Assembly: GCF_029846635.1 (NCBI RefSeq)
Contig: NZ_JARVTG010000001.1
Location: 1,456,501 to 1,520,500, forward strand
Direction: 5' to 3'
Origin: Pokkaliibacter sp. MBI-7
Lineage (GTDB): Bacteria; Pseudomonadota; Gammaproteobacteria; Pseudomonadales; Balneatricaceae
Length of the DNA stretch: 64,000 bases
Both the position numbers and the translations under genes were made by a program. Shown one piece after another: positions 23,834-37,470 of this stretch; positions within the stretch are counted from its first letter, which is position 1; each line of letters begins with the position of its first letter. The notes beneath the pieces are model-generated. The model searched no databases. It was not told the DNA's origin and saw only the letters and a list, made by a program, of their open reading frames with translations.

Positions 23834-26767
23834 TCACATGCCGGCCACAACCAGCTTCTCCCACAGTGCACTAACCGCCTCACGTAACTGATCCAGCTGG
23901 CCATCGGTCACTACTCCGGACTGATTCTGCAGCGTCAGTCGATGTCCTGCAGCGCGATAGGTTTTGTAGGCTTCACGTAAGGTCTCCGCTTCCGGCTCGC
24001 TCAACAGAGCCACCTGCTCAGCGGCATCCAGAATACGGATGTTGTCGGAATACTGAACCAGCTGGGGATAACGCTCGGCATAGGCCAGCGCCATGAACTG
24101 CACCAGAAACTCAATATCGACAATGCCTCCCTGATCCTGCTTCAGATGGAAAGCCTGTTCTTCACCACCGGTGCCGCTGCCCAGACTCTCGCGCATCTTC
24201 TGCCGCATCTGCAGTACATCCTGCCGCAGGGCTGGCAGCTCGCGTACCCGCGCCAGACAGTTCACTCGGGCCTGCTCAAAGCGGTGTGCCAGTCGTGGGC
24301 ACCCCGCGACCACCCGCGCCCTGACCAGCGCCTGCTGCTCCCAGGTCCAGGCTTCATTGTCCTGATAGCTGACAAAGGCTTTCAGTGAGCTGACCAGCAG
24401 TCCGGAAGCGCCAGAGGGCCGCAGACGCATGTCAACCTCATACAGGGTTCCGGATGGCGTGAAGGTCGTCAGACTGTGGATTATTTTTTGTCCCAGCCGG
24501 GTAAAGAAAACCTGATTGGCCACCGGTTTGTCTGGCCCTTCGGTTTCACCGTTCACTGACGCATCATGCACAAACACCAGATCCAGATCAGAGCCATAGG
24601 ACAGCTCGATGCCACCCAGCTTGCCATATCCGACAATGATAAAGTCCGGGTCGCACGGCTCGCCGTCCTCACGCCGTGGCCTGCCATGGCGATCAACCAG
24701 CGCCTGCCAGCACATCTGCAACACCCGTTCAAGAATGACTTCCGCCAGCCAGGTCAGGCTGTCGGACACCTTCATCAGGGGCAATACTCCAGTAATGTCA
24801 GCTGCCGCCGTGCGCAGCACCTGGGCGTGTTTGAAATAGCGCAGGGTTTCCATCAGCTGTTCCGTGTCCTGCTCCGGAATACGCAGCATCAACTGGTTCA
24901 GCTCATCACGCAGATGCTGTTTGTCCATCGGTTTGTAGAGCGCGCGGGTATCGATCAGCTCGTCCAGCAATACCGGATAACGCGACAGGTGCTCAGCAAA
25001 CCAGGAGCTGGCGGCGCACAACCGCACCAGCTGTTCTAATGCCTGCGGGTTCTCGCTAAGTAGTAACAGGTAGGCAGTCCGGCGCAGCACCGCCTCTACC
25101 AGCAGCAGTACCCGCTCCAGCGTCTGCTCAGGTTCGGGCTGTCTGGCCACCAGCGGCATCAGCAACGGCACCAGTGCCACCAGCCGCTCTCGTCCCATCG
25201 GCTGCATCACCTGATAGCCCTTGCTCAACTTAAGATGGGCTATGGCTTTGAACACCCGCTCTGGTGCAGTGAAACCCTGCTCCTGCAGCCAGGCAGTGGA
25301 GACCTCATCGCCTTCCTCAGCATCCCAGCAGCCTATCCAGGCTTCGCCTCCACTGTCAGCCTCGTTATTTTCTTCCTCCACATCGGTGATCACCTGATCA
25401 AAGTGATGTCGCACCTGCTGTCGATGTGACTCCAGCAACACACTGAATGATGCCCATGATTCACAGCCCATCACCCAGGCCAGACGCTGGCGTAACAGCC
25501 CATCATCGGGCAGCAACTGGGTCTGCTGATCGGCCTGGGCCTGAATGGCGTGCTCGGTATCACGCAGGAACAGATAGGCCTTGGTCAGCAGATCCACCAC
25601 CGCTCGCGGCATACCCACCGCTTCAGGCAACAATGGCAGGATGGCCAGCAGTTCCCGTTGCTGCAGACGCTTGTCACGCCCGCCACGGATCAGCTGAAAC
25701 GCCTGAGCGATAAACTCCACTTCACGAATGCCACCCCGTCCCAGTTTGACGTTATGTTCAACGCCTTTGCGCCGCACTTCACGATTGATCATCTGCTTCA
25801 TGCTGCGCAGCGACTCGAAGGCGCTGTAGTCCAGATAACGGCGATAGACGAAGGGACGCAGGCTGTCGAGCAGACGTTCACCGGCCTGTTTATCGCCGGC
25901 CACCACCCGTGCCTTGATCATGGCGTAGCGCTCCCAGTCCCTTCCCTGCTCCTGATAATAGGTCTCCATGGCCAGAAAACTGGGTGCCAGCGTACCGGCG
26001 GTACCGTAAGGGCGCAGACGCATATCAACACGAAAAACGAAACCGTCCACCGTCTGCTGATCCAGTGCCTGAATCACCTTCTGCCCCAGCTTGACGAAGA
26101 ACTCCTCATTAGACAGCTCACGCTTGCCGCCCTGCGTATCGCCCTTTTCCTCGAAGGCAAAGATCAGATCGATATCGGACGACAGATTCAGCTCTTCCGC
26201 CCCCAGCTTGCCCATGCCCAGCACGACCAGCTGCTGCGGCCTGCCGGACTCCCTGCCGGCAGGCACACCAAAGCGTTCGCACAGGCGCGGATAATGCCAG
26301 TCAATTGCAGCCTGGATGCAACTGTCTGCCAGCAGGGACAGCACCGCAGTGGTTTGCTGGGTGGAATAAATACGGTTGAGGTCTTTCCAGATGATGTCGG
26401 TCATTGCCCGATGGCGGAACAGACGCAGACTTTTCTGCAGCGCCTGCTCATCACCTGCTGTCGACACCAGCGCCTGCAGTTCCTCACTCCAGATATCGAC
26501 CGATGTCAGTGTCTGGTCCTGCAACTGACAGAACAACCAGTCGGGATGGCGCCGCCACTGGTCGACAACATAGTCGCTGCCCAACGCGACCTGGCACCAT
26601 GCCGGATGATCTGCAGGTGAGGCCTGCAGCAACTGTTCACACTGTGCCGGAGTCCAGAAGGGGCTTTCAGCGAGTCTGGCCAACTGTAGCTGAAGCAGCT
26701 CCGCCAGCTCAGTGGGTAACGAAGCAGTAGGCGGGGAATATCGGGTGGCGGGAATAAGAGTGCCCAT
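23834..26767 (-). CDS. glnE: Bifunctional glutamine synthetase adenylyltransferase/adenylyl-removing enzyme GlnE
   Basis: GlnE adds AMP to glutamine synthetase and removes it in response to PII and glutamine, tuning nitrogen assimilation. The 977-residue protein has two nucleotidyltransferase domains. The N-terminal adenylyl-removing one is marked by SSDIDLIFAFEEKGD and the C-terminal transferase by GSDLDLVFVHD, each followed by an RVDMRLRP-type strand. Length is slightly above the E. coli protein. AGGAGG lies 5 nt before the ATG. It is probably monocistronic, convergent with ilvE. Confidence 0.97.
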   Translation of the reverse strand: MGTLIPATRYSPPTASLPTELAELLQLQLARLAESPFWTPAQCEQLLQASPADHPAWCQVALGSDYVVDQWRRHPDWLFCQLQDQTLTSVDIWSEELQALVSTAGDEQALQKSLRLFRHRAMTDIIWKDLNRIYSTQQTTAVLSLLADSCIQAAIDWHYPRLCERFGVPAGRESGRPQQLVVLGMGKLGAEELNLSSDIDLIFAFEEKGDTQGGKRELSNEEFFVKLGQKVIQALDQQTVDGFVFRVDMRLRPYGTAGTLAPSFLAMETYYQEQGRDWERYAMIKARVVAGDKQAGERLLDSLRPFVYRRYLDYSAFESLRSMKQMINREVRRKGVEHNVKLGRGGIREVEFIAQAFQLIRGGRDKRLQQRELLAILPLLPEAVGMPRAVVDLLTKAYLFLRDTEHAIQAQADQQTQLLPDDGLLRQRLAWVMGCESWASFSVLLESHRQQVRHHFDQVITDVEEENNEADSGGEAWIGCWDAEEGDEVSTAWLQEQGFTAPERVFKAIAHLKLSKGYQVMQPMGRERLVALVPLLMPLVARQPEPEQTLERVLLLVEAVLRRTAYLLLLSENPQALEQLVRLCAASSWFAEHLSRYPVLLDELIDTRALYKPMDKQHLRDELNQLMLRIPEQDTEQLMETLRYFKHAQVLRTAAADITGVLPLMKVSDSLTWLAEVILERVLQMCWQALVDRHGRPRREDGEPCDPDFIIVGYGKLGGIELSYGSDLDLVFVHDASVNGETEGPDKPVANQVFFTRLGQKIIHSLTTFTPSGTLYEVDMRLRPSGASGLLVSSLKAFVSYQDNEAWTWEQQALVRARVVAGCPRLAHRFEQARVNCLARVRELPALRQDVLQMRQKMRESLGSGTGGEEQAFHLKQDQGGIVDIEFLVQFMALAYAERYPQLVQYSDNIRILDAAEQVALLSEPEAETLREAYKTYRAAGHRLTLQNQSGVVTDGQLDQLREAVSALWEKLVVAGM

Positions 26768-26917
26768 CGGCCCCTCCTTTCTTATTGTCTGTCGGTCAGA
26801 CCTCCGCCTTTAAACGAAGGCGTCAGGGCATGACCACAAGGGCATTTAGCTCGGCATATTCTAGCCAAATCAGGATTGGCACTCTGCTGTTCTTTCGATG
26901 AAGCCAGCCTGCGATGA

Positions 26918-27214
26918 TTACATGTCAGCCGGAGCCAGCGCCTGTTGTAACGCTGGCAGGTGCTCTTCTACCCACGAAGGATTGATCGGCCCCCAGCTGC
27001 GCAGCTGGTAATAACCCTCATTGTGCCGTCCCCCTTCACGCTGCACAAACTGGCAGTCGATACCAATATCCGACAAATCCGCCAGCGTATCCTGAATCGT
27101 ACGCCGCGGCATGGCGGTCAACTCAACCAGACTGGAAAGGCTGTGCTCCTGCTGAGCTACCAGCCAGCTGAGATAAAGTTTGCGGTAAAAGGCCTTCTGC
27201 TGTTTTGACACCAC
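26918..27214 (-). CDS. Small winged-helix protein
   Basis: The 98-residue protein has a helix-turn-helix-like core (SLSSLVELTAMPRRTIQDTLADLSDIGI), then a short wing (CQFVQREGGRHNEGYYQLRSWG) and an acidic C-terminal helix. The pattern suggests a DNA-binding winged-helix fold of a small uncharacterised family that I recall near glnE in relatives. The start is GTG 27214 with AAGGGA upstream. It is divergent from the lipoprotein gene, 165 bp away, and could regulate it or itself. No target is shown by the sequence. Confidence 0.7.
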   Translation of the reverse strand: MVSKQQKAFYRKLYLSWLVAQQEHSLSSLVELTAMPRRTIQDTLADLSDIGIDCQFVQREGGRHNEGYYQLRSWGPINPSWVEEHLPALQQALAPADM

Positions 27215-27302
27215 TGCTTTTGTATCCCTTTGTTAATTCACCCCATCAAGAGCGAAACCAGACTCTGTTGCCCGGCGGCTGGCAACCAACAAAATCAGTC
27301 AT

Positions 27303-27346
27303 TTGCATTCTTTACATTGACTGATATATTGCACTCCAAATGTAAC
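27303..27346 (+). promoter_or_regulatory. Candidate promoter(s) for the lipoprotein gene
   Basis: This AT-rich stretch holds two overlapping possibilities: TTGCAT-16 bp-TATATT (27303-27330) and TTGACT-18 bp-TGTAAC (27317-27346). Either would start transcription 30-50 bp before the ATG at 27380. Confidence 0.4.
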
Positions 27347-27379
27347 ATTTTGAAAACTTTAAACCAGGAAAGGCTACCT

Positions 27380-27847
27380 ATGCGTTTGCTCTCCTCTGTT
27401 ATCACGTTAACTATTGCCTCCAGTCTAACCGCCTGTGTCAGCACGGCAGTGAAGCAGGAAAATCGCGATCAAACGGGCAAGTTTGATGGTCAATGGACTC
27501 TTAACTATGTCATGCATAAAACCGAGCAGCGTATTGGACATGTGCTTTACACCTGCTCAGGCGATAAAGGCACTTTGAATATCAAAATCAATAATGGTGA
27601 AGTAACGGGTGACCTGCAGTCAGAACAACCCACCTATGTTGACGCCAATGGCCATATCTACTTCGTATCATCTCACTCTGAGGAAGGGTTCTCGCTCGAT
27701 ACCCCCGCAAGCGATGCGCCCGGTAGCAGAATTCTGATGAACATTGATCTAAGCGAGACAGCAGGCACCGGCAAAATGATTTTTGCCATGGGAACCGGTA
27801 ATGCGGGCTGCCCTGGCACCCTGACCCTGACCAAGCACGGCAACTAA
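27380..27847 (+). CDS. Hypothetical lipoprotein
   Basis: The 155-residue protein has a lipoprotein signal peptide with lipobox LTAC, so Cys19 would be lipidated after cleavage. The mature part is predicted to be mostly beta-strand (FDGQWTLNYVMHK, GTLNIKINNGEVTGDLQ, ILMNIDLSETAG) with two further cysteines (C59 and C144) that could form a disulfide. ATG 27380 follows AGGAAAGG at good spacing. The open frame begins earlier, at 27230, but those residues are not signal-like. I do not recognise the family. Confidence 0.72.
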   Translation: MRLLSSVITLTIASSLTACVSTAVKQENRDQTGKFDGQWTLNYVMHKTEQRIGHVLYTCSGDKGTLNIKINNGEVTGDLQSEQPTYVDANGHIYFVSSHSEEGFSLDTPASDAPGSRILMNIDLSETAGTGKMIFAMGTGNAGCPGTLTLTKHGN

Positions 27848-27875
27848 GTTGCAAACACCTCAGGCGAGAGCGCGT

Positions 27876-32210
<4,335 letters not shown>

Positions 32211-32223
32211 ACCCAGTTTCCCT

Positions 32224-33243
32224 TCAATCGCCGTAACGGGAGCGGACTTCCAGAATCTGTGGCATCAGTGTCACGAACGCGTCCACCAGCCTCGGCTCAA
32301 AATGCTGACCTGACTGGTCGCGAATAAAGCCGATAGCGTCTTCATCACTCCAGGCCGGCTTATAAGGCCGCACTGAAGTCAGGGCATCAAACACATCGGC
32401 CAGCGCCACGATACGCCCGGCAAGGGAAATTTCTTCACCCCGCAGACCCTGAGGGTAACCGCTGCCATCCCACTTTTCGTGGTGATGAGCAATGATTTCC
32501 CGTGCCAGCGTCAGTAACAGATGGGAATCATCATCCCCCATGATCTCCAGACCGTACTGCACATGGCGCTGCATTTCGGCCCACTCGGTGGCGTCGAGCT
32601 TGCCCGGTTTGAGCAGGATATGATCCGCAATACCGATTTTACCGATGTCATGCATGGGGGCAGCCTGCTTGAGCAGCTGGGCGGTTTCTTCATCCATACC
32701 GATGGCATGCGCGAGCAGATAGGCGTAGTGGCTCATCCGCACCACATGCATACCTGTCTCGTTGTCTTTGTACTCTGCCGCTTTGCCCAGATACTGGATA
32801 ATTTTCTGCTGCGCCAGCTGCAGCTCGGAGGTGCGCTGCTGCACCAGCTGCGACAGGCTTTTCTGCTGATCGTAGAGAGCCAGCTGTGCCGCCACACGGG
32901 CCTTGACGATACGTGGATTGATGGGTTTGGAGATAAAGTCGACCGCCCCCGCTTCCAGCCCTTTGACTTCATCTTCACTGGAGTTGCGGGCAGTGATAAA
33001 CATCACCGGGATACGCTGGGTCAGGGGATCCTGCTTGAGACGGCGGCACAGTTCATAGCCGTCCATCCCTGGCATCATCACGTCCAGCAGCATGATGTCC
33101 GGCAATGGCTGACGCTGGGCAATCTGTAATGCCTTCTCAGCGCTGAGGGCCACCCGTAGCTGGTAGCCCTCCCCCAACGCGCCGACCAGTACGTCAATAT
33201 TTTCCGGATTGTCATCCACCACCAGAATCGTTGCTTTGCCCAT
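32224..33243 (-). CDS. Response regulator with HD-GYP c-di-GMP phosphodiesterase domain
   Basis: The 339-residue cytoplasmic protein has an N-terminal receiver (about 4-122, phosphoacceptor Asp54 in MLLDVMMPG), a coiled linker (about 123-155) and an HD-GYP domain. The metal-site HD is at 198-199 (PMHDIGKIGI), the HHEKWDGSGYP block spans about 254-264 with GYP at 262-264, and DVFDALTS is present. The domain looks catalytically intact, so phosphorylation probably controls c-di-GMP breakdown. It is the first gene of the operon with the hybrid kinase, whose HPt domain is the natural phosphodonor (inference). Confidence 0.95.
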   Translation of the reverse strand: MGKATILVVDDNPENIDVLVGALGEGYQLRVALSAEKALQIAQRQPLPDIMLLDVMMPGMDGYELCRRLKQDPLTQRIPVMFITARNSSEDEVKGLEAGAVDFISKPINPRIVKARVAAQLALYDQQKSLSQLVQQRTSELQLAQQKIIQYLGKAAEYKDNETGMHVVRMSHYAYLLAHAIGMDEETAQLLKQAAPMHDIGKIGIADHILLKPGKLDATEWAEMQRHVQYGLEIMGDDDSHLLLTLAREIIAHHHEKWDGSGYPQGLRGEEISLAGRIVALADVFDALTSVRPYKPAWSDEDAIGFIRDQSGQHFEPRLVDAFVTLMPQILEVRSRYGD

Positions 33244-33510
33244 GCCTGTTCCTTAATTCATGAACAGCCGCCAGTCAGCGCGCCTGTCGAGGAGATATCA
33301 GCACCCACCGTTGTCCGGTGGTCAGTTTCTGCAGTGCGGTCAGCATTGCCAGCAACACAGCCTCAGATCGTATTCACGCTCTCAGAGGCGGCAGCCTTTG
33401 TCACTAGCAGCCTCTGCGGTACAGCAGCGAAAAAGAGTAAGTGTACCTCTGTCATTTAGTCAGAATTATTTCTGCCCTGACAGTATTGGACAGCCAGTCC
33501 GAATAAATCA

Positions 33511-34599
33511 TCACGAACCAATAAAGCTGGCGGCCTGCTGAGCCTGCTGTTCGGCATCTGCATGCAATCGCCACTGCTTCAGCACCAGCCAGGCACTTAG
33601 TTGTAGCAGCAATGCCCCCACCCAGGGCTCATCCAGCAGTTGCTGCCAGGCCTGACGTGAGTTCAGGCGCTCCTGCTTCAACAGCGGACTGTGCTCCAGA
33701 CCGGTCAGCCCCTGAATGGTGCGAAATGCCAGCATTCCTGACAAGCGCGCCTCCAGCAGGGACAGCTGCTGTGCCACTGCCTTGTCCGGCGTCGGGATGA
33801 CCGCCGCAAAACTGAGAATGACGTCAATCAGCGAGCGAATATGGCTCCGTACCAGCTCAAGATGGCGGCTAAGCCCGGTGCTGGCATAGATTTCCCAGTG
33901 GCGCTGCCAGCCATTCAGATAATAGCCAAACAACTGCTCATATACCTGTTCGTGGCTGGCATCACTCTCCAACTGCGGGACCGCCTGATCTCGCGGCTCC
34001 TGCTGCAGAAACAGACAATAACCACGCTCACCCTTGCTGATATCACAGACATAGAGCGGCAAGTCCTGTGCCAGCTGCTCAGCCAGACTGAACAGGTCTG
34101 CCACCTGCCCCTGCTTCAGCTCCATTTCCACTTCGGAAATGACCTGCGTGCGCTCACCTGCCAGTACCTTGCCCTGATCCAGCACCAGCTCGATATCACT
34201 GTCACGCCAGCGCAGCCGCCATTGATGACGCACAAAATCCGTCGTGAAAGCTGGGGTCAGTTTTTCCAGGCATTGCTCCAACGATACGGGCCAGGACCCT
34301 TCCGGCAGCAACGACAGATCCAGAACCGGCCCTGCCAGCGGATATTCCCACTCGCCTCGCTGGTGCAGCCCGCCAAGGCTATGTCCCTGGGTTTTAAGGG
34401 TCTGCAGGTACTGCTCACCAGCACGACGGATACGCAGTGCCACCCGGTTGCGTTGCAGTGCCAGATCAGGGGTATCGAAGTAGGTATTGAACAGAGTTTT
34501 ACTGCCCTGATCCTCCGCCTGCTGCAGCAGCGGGTGGTGCCGCAGCGCATCCACAAAGGCAGGCGTCAGGCTCAGTTTCAGTTCGGTTTCATGACTCAT
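33511..34599 (-). CDS. CYTH-domain protein, inorganic triphosphatase (YgiF) family, short CHAD part
   Basis: The 362-residue protein begins MSHETELKL, the ExExK triphosphate-binding signature (E4, E6, K8) of the CYTH fold. The fold runs to about residue 205, with tunnel Arg/Lys/Glu strands such as VALRIRRAGE, RGEWEYPL and SEVEMELKQG. Family members hydrolyse inorganic triphosphate. The C-terminal ~150 residues look like a CHAD domain but are shorter than in E. coli YgiF (about 433 residues in total). It lies 69 bp downstream of dgt on the same strand, which also handles triphosphates. Confidence 0.82.
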   Translation of the reverse strand: MSHETELKLSLTPAFVDALRHHPLLQQAEDQGSKTLFNTYFDTPDLALQRNRVALRIRRAGEQYLQTLKTQGHSLGGLHQRGEWEYPLAGPVLDLSLLPEGSWPVSLEQCLEKLTPAFTTDFVRHQWRLRWRDSDIELVLDQGKVLAGERTQVISEVEMELKQGQVADLFSLAEQLAQDLPLYVCDISKGERGYCLFLQQEPRDQAVPQLESDASHEQVYEQLFGYYLNGWQRHWEIYASTGLSRHLELVRSHIRSLIDVILSFAAVIPTPDKAVAQQLSLLEARLSGMLAFRTIQGLTGLEHSPLLKQERLNSRQAWQQLLDEPWVGALLLQLSAWLVLKQWRLHADAEQQAQQAASFIGS

Positions 34600-34668
34600 T
34601 ATTAGGGCTTCCTGTGTATCCGTCTGCCTCGATCAGCTTGCTATAACAACGTGTTGGGACACGCCAGA

Positions 34669-36012
34669 TCAGGCAGGAAAATGTCCGGTAATTTCTCGCG
34701 CCGTGGCAACCGCATAGTTGTCTGTCATGCCACTGATAAAATCGAGCACCTTGAGATAGCAGGTGTACAGATCATCGCCTGCCACCGGTCGGGTCGATCC
34801 CATCAGCATCAGCAGGCGCTCGCTCTTGAAGCTTATACCGGGGTGAAGCGCCTGCTCACGCGCTGCGTCAATAAAATGGGTCAGCAGCTTTTCCAGAGTG
34901 GCATACGCCGCCAGTTCAGAACGGGTACGGGCGCTGTGGCGGAAAATACGCTCACGGGCGACGGATTTGGCCTGCTGCACACTGGTGCGGGTCGCCTCAT
35001 CGCAATGGCTGATCAGATCACCGTCCAGCTGACCTGTCAGAATCGCCTGATGATGCAGCACGAAGGCATCGCATACCGCACTGACCAGATGCTCGATAGC
35101 CTTGCCACGCAGCAGTGACAGTTTCTTGGTGGAGTTGGGGGAGTACGCCGCCTCAAAGGTGTTATGCCGCAACTCATCCAGTTTGGCCTGCCCCACCAAC
35201 GGCCGCAGAATATCCACCACTTCGTCTTCACGCAGCAAACCCAGCTCGACACCGTCTTCCAGATCAAGAATGGCGTAGCAGATATCGTCAGCGGCTTCCA
35301 TCAGATACACCAGCGGATGACGGTGATAGCCGCCATCTGTGCGGGGCAGCAGGCCGAGCCTGTCGGCAATCTGCTGCAGGATGCCCTGCTCCGCCTGATT
35401 GCAGCCGTACTTTTCCTTCACCGCGACCATCGGATGATCCGATACCCAGGGGTATTTGAGAAAAGCGCCCAGAGTGGCGTAAGTCAGGCGCATACCGCCG
35501 CGCTGGTAGTGATACTCCAGCTGCGTCAGTACACGGAAGCCCTGCGCATTGCCCTCAAACACCAGAAAATCCTGTTGCTGGGCATCGGTCAGACCGTCCA
35601 GCAGGCCACGCTTACGCGCTTCGGTAAACCAGTGGCGAATAGAGGCTTCGCCAAAATGGCCAAAGGGCGGATTACCAATGTCATGGGCCAGACAGGCAGA
35701 CTGCACGATGGCCCCCAGATCATAGGGACTGCAGTGTGCAGGTAGCTGTCCGGCAATGGCCTGGCCGACCTGTATCCCCAGACTACGACCGACACAGCTG
35801 ACTTCCAGGCTGTGAGTCAGGCGGTTATGGACGTTGTCATTATGGGAAAGTGAATGAACCTGCGTTTTCTTGGTCAGGCGCCGGAAGGCATTGGAAAAGA
35901 CGATGCGGTCATGGTCCTTGTGAAACGGCGTGCGTCCCGGCTCACGCTGCTCCTGTTCCTGTTTGCCGAGGCGTTCGGTGCTCAGCAGGTCATGCCACTG
36001 CATCATGGTCAT
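34669..36012 (-). CDS. dgt: Deoxyguanosine triphosphate triphosphohydrolase-like protein
   Basis: The 447-residue HD-domain enzyme is predicted to cleave dNTPs to nucleoside and triphosphate. NRLTHSLEVSCVGRSLG supplies the first metal histidine and CLAHDIGNPPFGHFGE the HD pair and catalytic region. YLMEAADDICYAILDLEDGVE carries the final metal aspartate. It belongs to the group of about 440 residues found in Pseudomonas rather than the ~505-residue E. coli Dgt. AGGA lies 9 nt before ATG 36012. It diverges from argE. Confidence 0.9.
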   Translation of the reverse strand: MTMMQWHDLLSTERLGKQEQEQREPGRTPFHKDHDRIVFSNAFRRLTKKTQVHSLSHNDNVHNRLTHSLEVSCVGRSLGIQVGQAIAGQLPAHCSPYDLGAIVQSACLAHDIGNPPFGHFGEASIRHWFTEARKRGLLDGLTDAQQQDFLVFEGNAQGFRVLTQLEYHYQRGGMRLTYATLGAFLKYPWVSDHPMVAVKEKYGCNQAEQGILQQIADRLGLLPRTDGGYHRHPLVYLMEAADDICYAILDLEDGVELGLLREDEVVDILRPLVGQAKLDELRHNTFEAAYSPNSTKKLSLLRGKAIEHLVSAVCDAFVLHHQAILTGQLDGDLISHCDEATRTSVQQAKSVARERIFRHSARTRSELAAYATLEKLLTHFIDAAREQALHPGISFKSERLLMLMGSTRPVAGDDLYTCYLKVLDFISGMTDNYAVATAREITGHFPA

Positions 36013-36218
36013 CGGTGACTATCCTAAAGGTATGGACACGCTGTCAGTGCGGCACGGCAGAATCACACCCGCAAAGACGACAAAAAAACGGGCGATCAAC
36101 GGCTGATCACCCCACCACAGGCCGCCCAGCCATCGCGTGGCGCCTATACAAAGCGGTGGAATGGTTTTAGCCTAACAGGCTGTGACGCATCTGAGAATCA
36201 ATCGCCCCGGAGAAAACC

Positions 36219-37382
36219 ATGGCCCTGCCAAGCCTTCGCCAGCAAATCGAACAGTTGATCGCCAGCCCCTCGGTGAGCTGTACCCGTGCGGATCTCGACA
36301 TGAGCAACCGGGGGGTGATCGAGCTGCTGGAAGGCTGGCTCAGCCATCTGGGCTTTACCACTGAAGTGATGGAAGTCGCCCCCGGCAAGTTCAACCTGAT
36401 GGCCACGCTGGGCAGCGGCCCCGGTGGACTGGTGCTGTCGGGCCATACCGACACCGTGCCCTGCAATGAGGAGAAGTGGCAGAGCAACCCGTTCAGGGTG
36501 ACTGAGCGCGACCAGAAACTGTATGGTCTGGGCAGCTGTGACATGAAGGGGTTCTTCGCCGTCGCCATCGAAGCGCTGCTGCCCTTCCTCGAACAACCCG
36601 GCCCGGCAGGCTTCAAGGAGCCCCTGATCATTCTGGCTACCGCTGATGAAGAGTGCTCAATGATAGGGGCACGCGCCCTGGCCGAATCCGGTCGCCTCAA
36701 GGCCCGCAAGGCAGTGATCGGGGAGCCAACCAGCCTGCGGCCCATCTATCAGCACAAAGGCATCATGATGAATGGTCTGCGCATTACCGGGCAGGCGGGC
36801 CACTCTTCCAACCCGGCATTGGGTAACAGTGCCATGGAAGCCATGCACAGCGTCATGACCGAGCTGATGGGCTTCCGTCAGGATATCCAGAGTCGCTACC
36901 GCAATGCCGACTTTACCGTACAGGTACCGACCCTCAACCTGGGCTGCATCCATGGTGGCGACAATCCGAACCGCATCTGCGGCCAGTGTGAACTGGAGTT
37001 CGACCTGCGCGCCTTACCCGGCATGGACAACGATGAACTGTTCGCGCAGATGCAACAGCGGCTCCAACCTGTGGCTGAGCGCCATAATGTCAAATTCGAG
37101 CTGTATCCTCTGTTCCCGCATATTCCGGCGTTCTCCAATCAGCGCGAACTGGAACTGATCCAGACCTGCGAACGCCTGACCGGCCACAGCGCCGAGAGCG
37201 TGGCCTTTGCCACTGAGGGCCCGTTCCTGCAGAAAATGGGCATGGAAACCCTGATACTCGGCCCCGGCTCCATTGATCAGGCCCATCAGCCCGATGAATT
37301 TCTGGCGCTTGATCAGATCGAACCTGCTGTACGCATCCTGCGCGGTCTGATCAAACGCTACTGTCTGCAGACTGAGGCTTGA
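36219..37382 (+). CDS. argE: Acetylornithine deacetylase ArgE
   Basis: ArgE hydrolyses N-acetylornithine to ornithine in arginine synthesis. The 387-residue M20 metallopeptidase-like enzyme has zinc ligands in LSGHTDTVP (His76, Asp78) and GSCDMKG (Asp108), and the general base in ATADEECS (Glu144/Glu145). GEPTSLRP, the dimerisation domain GQAGHSSNP and a final zinc histidine in IDQAHQPDE are present. GGAGA lies 6 nt before the ATG. It heads an argE-argA pair (gap 88 bp). Confidence 0.95.
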   Translation: MALPSLRQQIEQLIASPSVSCTRADLDMSNRGVIELLEGWLSHLGFTTEVMEVAPGKFNLMATLGSGPGGLVLSGHTDTVPCNEEKWQSNPFRVTERDQKLYGLGSCDMKGFFAVAIEALLPFLEQPGPAGFKEPLIILATADEECSMIGARALAESGRLKARKAVIGEPTSLRPIYQHKGIMMNGLRITGQAGHSSNPALGNSAMEAMHSVMTELMGFRQDIQSRYRNADFTVQVPTLNLGCIHGGDNPNRICGQCELEFDLRALPGMDNDELFAQMQQRLQPVAERHNVKFELYPLFPHIPAFSNQRELELIQTCERLTGHSAESVAFATEGPFLQKMGMETLILGPGSIDQAHQPDEFLALDQIEPAVRILRGLIKRYCLQTEA

Positions 37383-37470
37383 TGATCCGGGCTGTTTTTC
37401 CCATAGTAGGCTCCTTTACCACCGCGGAGCTGGAGCAGCTTCGCAACCCAATTGAGGTAAACAGAACAAC

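Noticed and set aside
25550..26620. Long plus-strand open frame opposite glnE
   Set aside because: It is a shadow of the minus-strand glnE frame; the translation is compositionally odd (His/Gln-rich) with no domains.
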